NCBI GenBank assembly: GCA_002724895.1
Contig: PBQB01000078.1
Coordinates: 1-13,458 of the forward strand
Direction: 5' to 3'
DNA from: Flavobacteriales bacterium
GTDB taxonomy: Bacteria > Bacteroidota > Bacteroidia > Flavobacteriales > BACL11
Length of the DNA: 13,458 nucleotides
In this document: piece by piece, positions 8,305-13,458 of the stretch
Layout of the letters: each line of letters opens with the position of its first letter
How positions within the stretch are numbered: position 1 is the stretch's first letter
The notes under the pieces: model-generated
Databases searched by the model: none
Told to the model about the DNA's origin: nothing
Seen by the model: only the letters and a program-made list of their open reading frames with translations
Program-made: the position numbers and the translations under genes

Positions 8305-11300
8305 TTAATGTAATATCAATTTTTTATGTAAAATTCCATAATTATTTTCAATCCTCAATAAGTATATTCCTTTAGAGTAATTGTTTAGATTAATTGATAT
8401 ATCAAATTGTTTTTCATTATTATATATATCTCTCTTATATACATATTCTCCAATAGAATTAGTAATTGTTAAATTAATTTCTTTGCTTTTTTTGGAAACA
8501 AAGTTAATTTTGAAATAACTATTTGAAGGATTAGGATAGATATTGATATTTTCAATATCTATATTTTCTGTATTTGTAGATATCCAATCAACATTAAAAT
8601 ATGAAGTGTCACTTTTGCACCCATAACGATCTGTAGTTATTAACCAATAATTACCATCATTAGAAGGGGTTATTTCTTCTGTTGTATCTCCAGTACTCCA
8701 TAATAATGAGTAATTAGTAATATTTATATTTGCTACAAGATTATATCCACTTTGTAGTATTTGAGATATAGGTGTAGTATTAAAGATTACTTCATTTGTT
8801 AATGTACTATCACAATTATTTATAGAAATTAAATAATTTGTATACACACCAGAATTATAATAGGTATTATTACCAATAGTAATGCTATCTCCTTCACATA
8901 AAAAAGTTGTATCATAAAATGAATAGATCGGGTTTATTGTTAAATTTAATACATTAGTATCTATACAGCCCATAGAATTTGTGTCAATATATTCATAAGT
9001 ACCTGAGTTGTGATAGTCTAATCCTGATAAAGGCCAATTGTAAGAACCACAAGCTGTAAAATTTGTATATATATTATTAGAATAATTGATTGTCAAATTA
9101 AGCGTATGTATACTATCACATCCTATAGAGTTATTAAATGTATTTGTATAACTACCTGTTGAATCATATACTACTCCGTTCCACACATAGCTATCACAAA
9201 CAGTGGTATCAGTAAATCCTGTAGATGAATTTGTTATAGTTAGGTTAAGTGTATGTATACTATCGCATCCAAAAATATTGGTATAAGTATTTGAATATAT
9301 TCCACTTATTGTGTAAACAACTCCATCCCATGTATATGAATCACAAGTAGTAACAATGCTTTCTTCGTTATCTGAGTTAATATTTAAATGAAGAGTATGT
9401 ATACTATCACAACCAAAACTATTAGTGTAAGTATTAAAATATGTACCACTAGAACTATAAACTATACTATCCCAAGAAAAACTGTTACATGTAGAAACAA
9501 TTGATGTACCTGTAGAATTATCATACATAGATTGATTGATGAGTACCGAGTCTATTACAACGCACCCATTAACATGAGTTATTTCAACTGAGCTCCAACC
9601 TACAGGTAAATTGTTGTTGGTTTTAGTTGTTATTCCATTTTCCCATAAATATGTACATCCTGAAAACATACATGGACAACCAGATGAACCTAAAGTTGCA
9701 ATTCCATTTGAATCATTTGGACATGTTGGTTGAGTTATACCTCCAAATGCAATAACAAAAGGATCAGTTAAATTAATAGTTCTATATTCATAACATCCCA
9801 AAGAATCTGTTACGTATACCCAATAAACATCAGCACTTAAATTATGAATTGAATTGGATATATTTTGATTAGACCATAAAAAAGTAAAAGGTGGTAAGCC
9901 ATTACTTAAATTTAAACCAATACTTCCATCAGAATAACCGTTACAAGAAGGGTGGACTTTGTTGATGTTTGTAATAACTGAATTGTTTCCACAGTTAATA
10001 AGTTGATTATTATAAATACCATTTTGGTAAGTTCCTAAATAACTTCCCCATGAAATACCCGAATTAGGTAAAATTGATGATAATTCTTTTCGATACATTG
10101 TAATTCCCTTCCAACCCATTGGATTTAAGCTGTCTTTTTTAACAGTATAAACTAAATCAATATGACCATCATTGTCAATATCAGTTATTAATGGAGTTGA
10201 ACTTATATTTACTCCTGTCCTACTTTGATCAATAGAAGTAATTGTATTAGTAGTAAAATCTATTGACTCAACACGACTTTTAAAAAATCCATTATCTAGG
10301 TATGTTGCTAGTATTACTGCTTCATCTCTACCATCATTATTTAGATCAACAGCATTAGCAGAAGCATAATTAATTGTTCCTAAACTATCAATAAACTTGA
10401 TTGTTCCATCACTACCATCTAACATGACTTGAAAAAAGTCAGAGTATGATGGTGCTATTCCATTAAAAAGAATTAAAAAAACATCTGGAGTCAAATCACC
10501 TGTAAAATTTCCAATTACTGGTTGAGCACTAGACTCAGTTCCTTGTAAATTAAATGTCCAAATTTGCGTGAAATTTTGACCAGAAATTTTTGTTATTTTT
10601 CCTCCAAAAGATTGTATAATTATGTTATAGTGTCCCAAATCACTTTTATAGATAGATGGTGGAGCAATATATCCTTTGTCATTATCAGATTCTAAAAGAA
10701 TAGAAGATGAAATATCTCCTAGTAACAAATCATTTAATTTAACAGCATAAAAATTACCACCAATATTTTCACCTCCTGTACCGTATAGTATCCATTTTTC
10801 GCCATTATTTTGTAAATCTGCAATGATTGGAGAACAATATGTTTCAGCACTATCAGGAACAACTGATTTTACAATTAGATTACCTGTTAATGAACTAATA
10901 ATCATTAGGTGCCCAGGAGGTCTATTTTGTTGCCATGCAGGTGCTGAATGATCTCCTCCATTACTTATTATCAAATCGTTTAATGAATCTCCATCTACAT
11001 CATCAATAAATTGAGGATTATAAAAATTATAAAGCCCACTATCTGCTGGGTTACTATTATAAGGAAAGTATTCCCATATTAATGCACCGTTAAATCCATC
11101 TATTGCAATTAGCTGAGCAGATCTACCGCTAATAAAAACATCATTTATCCCATCATTATTTATATCTTGAAAAATAGCACTTCCAAATATCTCATCATTA
11201 GATTCTCTTTTCCATAATAATGTTCCGTCTAATCCATTGTACGCCATTATCCCATTAGTACTGAATGTGCTATCTGTACCTCCTCCAATAACAATATCTA

Positions 11301-11436
11301 GTATTCCATCTCCATTTAAATCGCTTCCTCTAGCAGATGATAATGTTGCAATAGAGTCAGTAAATGTTGACCAACTTTGTGAAAATAAATTTGAATTGCA
11401 ATAAAATATTATAAATAAAAAATATATTTTTTTCAT
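8305..11436 (-). CDS. Secreted multidomain surface protein with T9SS sorting domain
   Basis: This 1043-residue exported protein is built from recognisable parts. A signal peptide covers about residues 1-20 (MKKIYFLFIIFYC..LFSQ). Residues 36-430 form an FG-GAP/VCBS-like propeller with calcium-type loops DLNGDGILD (39), DINNDGIND (91), DVDGDSLND (146), DLNNDGRDE (364) and DIDNDGHID (419). Residues about 494-636 hold two SprB-like segments (PSCNGYSDGSIGL at 496-508; PTCPNDSNGIATL at 570-582). Residues 640-887 hold five tandem cysteine-paired modules. Residues about 965-1043 are a type A sorting domain (NIYPNPSNSYFKI; GIYLLRI). The protein should cross the outer membrane through the type IX system and be anchored or released after the tail is removed. 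Its ligand or role is not shown by the sequence. No catalytic motif was found. A surface lipoprotein gene follows 55 bases downstream. Confidence 0.93.
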   Translation of the reverse strand: MKKIYFLFIIFYCNSNLFSQSWSTFTDSIATLSSARGSDLNGDGILDIVIGGGTDSTFSTNGIMAYNGLDGTLLWKRESNDEIFGSAIFQDINNDGINDVFISGRSAQLIAIDGFNGALIWEYFPYNSNPADSGLYNFYNPQFIDDVDGDSLNDLIISNGGDHSAPAWQQNRPPGHLMIISSLTGNLIVKSVVPDSAETYCSPIIADLQNNGEKWILYGTGGENIGGNFYAVKLNDLLLGDISSSILLESDNDKGYIAPPSIYKSDLGHYNIIIQSFGGKITKISGQNFTQIWTFNLQGTESSAQPVIGNFTGDLTPDVFLILFNGIAPSYSDFFQVMLDGSDGTIKFIDSLGTINYASANAVDLNNDGRDEAVILATYLDNGFFKSRVESIDFTTNTITSIDQSRTGVNISSTPLITDIDNDGHIDLVYTVKKDSLNPMGWKGITMYRKELSSILPNSGISWGSYLGTYQNGIYNNQLINCGNNSVITNINKVHPSCNGYSDGSIGLNLSNGLPPFTFLWSNQNISNSIHNLSADVYWVYVTDSLGCYEYRTINLTDPFVIAFGGITQPTCPNDSNGIATLGSSGCPCMFSGCTYLWENGITTKTNNNLPVGWSSVEITHVNGCVVIDSVLINQSMYDNSTGTSIVSTCNSFSWDSIVYSSSGTYFNTYTNSFGCDSIHTLHLNINSDNEESIVTTCDSYTWDGVVYTISGIYSNTYTNIFGCDSIHTLNLTITNSSTGFTDTTVCDSYVWNGVVYDSTGSYTNTFNNSIGCDSIHTLNLTINYSNNIYTNFTACGSYNWPLSGLDYHNSGTYEYIDTNSMGCIDTNVLNLTINPIYSFYDTTFLCEGDSITIGNNTYYNSGVYTNYLISINNCDSTLTNEVIFNTTPISQILQSGYNLVANINITNYSLLWSTGDTTEEITPSNDGNYWLITTDRYGCKSDTSYFNVDWISTNTENIDIENINIYPNPSNSYFKINFVSKKSKEINLTITNSIGEYVYKRDIYNNEKQFDISINLNNYSKGIYLLRIENNYGILHKKLILH
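8776..9519 (-). repeat. Five tandem cysteine-paired modules within the secreted protein
   Basis: Residues 640-887 of the secreted protein contain five related modules of about 46-50 residues. Each starts with a Cys and ends with a second Cys followed by a strand such as HTLNLTI. The Cys pairs are 650/676, 698/724, 747/773, 796/824 and 847/875, so the spacing is 26, 26, 26, 28 and 28. The first three share SW/TWD.VVY, SG.Y.NT and GCDSIHTL almost exactly; the last two are diverged. The pattern suggests small disulfide-closed beta-sandwich units forming a stalk. Confidence 0.85.
9104..9411. repeat. Three near-identical 17-base direct repeats
   Basis: On the plus strand the 17-mer GTATGTATACTATCACA occurs at 9104-9120 and 9395-9411, and with one change (G for A at position 15) at 9251-9267. 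The periods are 147 and 144 bases, which are whole codons. They encode the GCDSIHTL part of modules one to three of the secreted protein, so they are coding repeats rather than a separate element. Their near identity suggests recent duplication. Confidence 0.9.
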
Positions 11437-11561
11437 AATTGATTTTTATTAGGTAAAATTATAAAAAAAAGTAATTAAAAACTCATTTAAATTAATATTT
11501 GAATATGATTGAACATTAACGAATATAGAATAAAATAATTAATTTTGAACAAAAAATAAAA
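11437..11561. promoter_or_regulatory. Divergent intergenic region between two exported-protein genes
   Basis: This 125-base, very AT-rich gap is the longest non-coding stretch in the window and must hold the promoters of both flanking genes. A TAnnTTTG match serves the rightward gene (listed separately). For the leftward gene the best candidate is TAATTTTA (minus strand, 11454-11461), which misses the final G and lies 17 bases before the ATG. I see no inverted repeat long enough to call an operator, and no small ORF or RNA. Confidence 0.5.
11540..11547 (+). promoter_or_regulatory. Candidate -7 promoter element for Asp-box protein gene
   Basis: TAATTTTG matches TAnnTTTG exactly and ends 14 bases before the ATG. 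The leader between them is AACAAAAAATAAAA, an A-rich, purine-dominated sequence typical of translation starts in this phylum where Shine-Dalgarno pairing is not used. The nearest upstream TTG (11509-11511) is 28 bases away, which is too far for a normal -33 box. Confidence 0.45.
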
Positions 11562-13458
11562 ATGAAAAAAATATATCTTTCTTTAATATGTTCATTTACT
11601 TTTTTATTATCAGCAAACATGACTTTACAAGCTATTACAAGTGATAAATTACAAGTAAAAAATGATTCAAGTTCAATTTATAATGGTTTAAAATTTAGAA
11701 GTATAGGGCCAGCATTAATGTCAGGTAGAATTTCTGATATAATCATTCACCCAAATAATGAAAATATATGGTATGTTACTGCTGGTTCTGGTGGAGTTTG
11801 GAGAACTGAAAATGCTGGAACAACATGGAAATCAGTTTTTGACAGTGAAGGAACTTTTTCAATCGGATGTATAACTATGGATCCACAAAACACAAATATT
11901 CTTTGGGTTGGTACTGGTGAGAATGTTGGTGGTAGACATGTTGCTTACGGTGATGGTATTTACAAAAGTGAAGATGGAGGAAAGACATGGAAGAATATGG
12001 GACTTAAAAAATCTGAACATATTTCTAAAATTGTTATCCATCCAACAAATAGCAATATAATTTGGGTTGCCTCTCAAGGACCTTTATGGAGTAAAGGTGG
12101 AGAAAGAGGGGTATATAAATCAATAGATGGAGGTAAAAATTGGAAAAGAACTCTCGGAGATAATAAGTGGGTTGGTGCTACAGATTTATTAATAGATTTT
12201 AGAAATCCTTCTGTTTTATACGCAGCCACTTGGCAAAGACATAGGACAGTAGCTGGATATATGGGAGGTGGTCCTGGAACTGGAATATACAAATCTACAG
12301 ATGGCGGTGAAAAATGGAATCATCTAACTAAAGGATTACCAAATTCAAATATGGGAAAGATAGGACTTGCAATGTCATATCAAAATGCGGATATTATTTA
12401 TGCTGCTATAGAATTAAACAGAAGAACTGGAGGTGTTTTTAAAAGTATTGATCAAGGTGCAAGTTGGCAAAAAATGAGTGATGCTGTTGCTGGTGGAACA
12501 GGTCCACATTATTATCAAGAGTTATTTACTTCACCACATAATTTTGATGAGTTATATCTTGTAGATAATTATATGCAAGTTTCATTTGACGGAGGTAAAA
12601 CTTTTTCTAGAATGAATGAAAATGAAAAGCATGTTGATAATCATGCCATTGCTTTTAAAAAAAATGATCCTAATTATTTATTAATTGGTTGTGATGGAGG
12701 TTTATATGAAACTTTTGACAAAACTAAAAATTGGAAGTTTATTGATAATCTTCCTATAACACAATTTTATAAAATTGCAGTTGATGATGCTTTACCTTTT
12801 TATAATGTATATGGTGGAACACAAGATAATAATACTCAAGGAGGTCCTTCAAGAACTGATAATATTCATGGGATTAGAAATTCTGATTGGTTTGTAGTTC
12901 TTGGTGGAGATGGTCATCAGCCAGCTACTGAACCAGGAAATCCAAATATTGTATATGCACAATGGCAAAGGGGAAATCTTAATCGACATGATAGAATAAC
13001 TGGAGAAAATGTTAACATTAAACCTCAACCAGCTTATGGAGAAAAATATGAAAGATTTAATTGGGACTCTCCTATTTTAGTCAGTCCTCATAATTCAACA
13101 AGATTATACTTTGCATCTCAAAGAGTATGGAAGTCTGAAGATAGAGGTGATTCATGGACTCCTATTTCTAATGATTTAACTAATAATATTTCAAGAGTTT
13201 CAACTTCTTTTTTTGGTAAGAATCAAAAATGGGATAATGCATGGGATTTGTATGCTATGTCTAATTATAGTACCATTACTTCTTTAGCTGAATCACCAGT
13301 AAAAGAAGGTCTAATTTATGCAGGAACCGATGACGGAGTTATACAAGTTACTGAAGATGGAGGTAAAAAATGGAGGAAAATAGATTTTAATAAATTGAAT
13401 GAATTACCTAAAACTGCATTTGTCAATGATATTAAGGCCGATAATTTTGATGAAAATA
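11562..13458 (+). CDS. Exported Asp-box (BNR/VPS10-like) beta-propeller protein, N-terminal part
   Basis: The frame is open from the ATG at 11562-11564 through 632 codons to the right edge, so the C-terminus is unseen. A signal peptide covers about residues 1-24 (MKKIYLSLIC..LLSANMTLQA). After FRSIGPALMSGRISDI at 45-60 come repeated Asp boxes: TENAGTTW (82), SEDGGKTW (136), SIDGGKNW (187), STDGGEKW (245), SIDQGASW (295) and SFDGGKTF (341). Two more, SEDRGDSW and TEDGGKKW, follow late in the visible part. This is the pattern of the sortilin/VPS10-like propellers that many Bacteroidota encode at about 900-1100 residues and that are often labelled glycosyl hydrolases. I see no catalytic evidence for that label. 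It is probably periplasmic or secreted; a T9SS tail, if any, lies outside the window. It is divergent from the T9SS surface protein. Confidence 0.9.
   Translation, partial: MKKIYLSLICSFTFLLSANMTLQAITSDKLQVKNDSSSIYNGLKFRSIGPALMSGRISDIIIHPNNENIWYVTAGSGGVWRTENAGTTWKSVFDSEGTFSIGCITMDPQNTNILWVGTGENVGGRHVAYGDGIYKSEDGGKTWKNMGLKKSEHISKIVIHPTNSNIIWVASQGPLWSKGGERGVYKSIDGGKNWKRTLGDNKWVGATDLLIDFRNPSVLYAATWQRHRTVAGYMGGGPGTGIYKSTDGGEKWNHLTKGLPNSNMGKIGLAMSYQNADIIYAAIELNRRTGGVFKSIDQGASWQKMSDAVAGGTGPHYYQELFTSPHNFDELYLVDNYMQVSFDGGKTFSRMNENEKHVDNHAIAFKKNDPNYLLIGCDGGLYETFDKTKNWKFIDNLPITQFYKIAVDDALPFYNVYGGTQDNNTQGGPSRTDNIHGIRNSDWFVVLGGDGHQPATEPGNPNIVYAQWQRGNLNRHDRITGENVNIKPQPAYGEKYERFNWDSPILVSPHNSTRLYFASQRVWKSEDRGDSWTPISNDLTNNISRVSTSFFGKNQKWDNAWDLYAMSNYSTITSLAESPVKEGLIYAGTDDGVIQVTEDGGKKWRKIDFNKLNELPKTAFVNDIKADNFDEN

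Noticed and set aside
9104..9411. Regular repeats as a CRISPR array or integron-like sites
   Set aside because: The repeats are only 17 bases, are separated by about 130 coding bases and lie in frame within a secreted protein gene; they encode a conserved protein module.
11859..12292. Two minus-strand frames inside the Asp-box protein gene
   Set aside because: Antisense shadows of the repeated Asp-box coding sequence; the Pro/Leu-rich translation is the reverse of Gly/Lys-rich codons.

Overview
The window reads as a chromosomal segment of a very AT-rich member of the Bacteroidota, most likely a marine-type flavobacterium. The evidence is a C-terminal type IX secretion (T9SS) sorting domain, SprB-like repeats, a surface-type lipoprotein, no recognisable Shine-Dalgarno sites, A-rich leaders, and TAnnTTTG promoter-like elements just ahead of several starts. 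Coding density is high. No stretch over 125 bases lacks a gene, and I see no tRNA, rRNA, CRISPR array, insertion sequence or phage gene.

Region 1 (1-3751, minus strand) is a tight housekeeping operon read right to left: prmC (release-factor glutamine methyltransferase), a small NTF2-like protein of unknown role, ligA (NAD-dependent DNA ligase), and the N-terminal part of a DUF6913-like protein that runs off the left edge. The gaps are 20, 0 and 23 bases.

Region 2 (3786-7181, plus strand) is a second tight operon, divergent from prmC across only 34 bases: ribD (riboflavin synthesis), an EamA/DMT-family transporter overlapping ribD by 8 bases, a YigZ/IMPACT-family protein starting directly after the transporter stop, and a compact M42-like metallopeptidase 5 bases further on.

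Region 3 (7203-11436, minus strand) converges on region 2. It encodes a 1043-residue secreted protein (FG-GAP/VCBS-like repeats, two SprB-like segments, five cysteine-paired modules, T9SS sorting domain), followed 55 bases later by a beta-propeller-like lipoprotein with an acidic motif after the lipid-bearing cysteine. Both are probably displayed on the cell surface.

Region 4 (11562 to the right edge, plus strand) is divergent from region 3. It holds the first 632 codons of a large exported Asp-box (BNR/VPS10-like) beta-propeller protein.

Most of the window is ordinary core genome. The points most worth a second look are the surface-protein pair, the paired-cysteine modules, the promoter-like elements that imply leaderless or near-leaderless mRNAs, and the transporter coupled to ribD. 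I did not find convincing evidence of a new multi-gene system.
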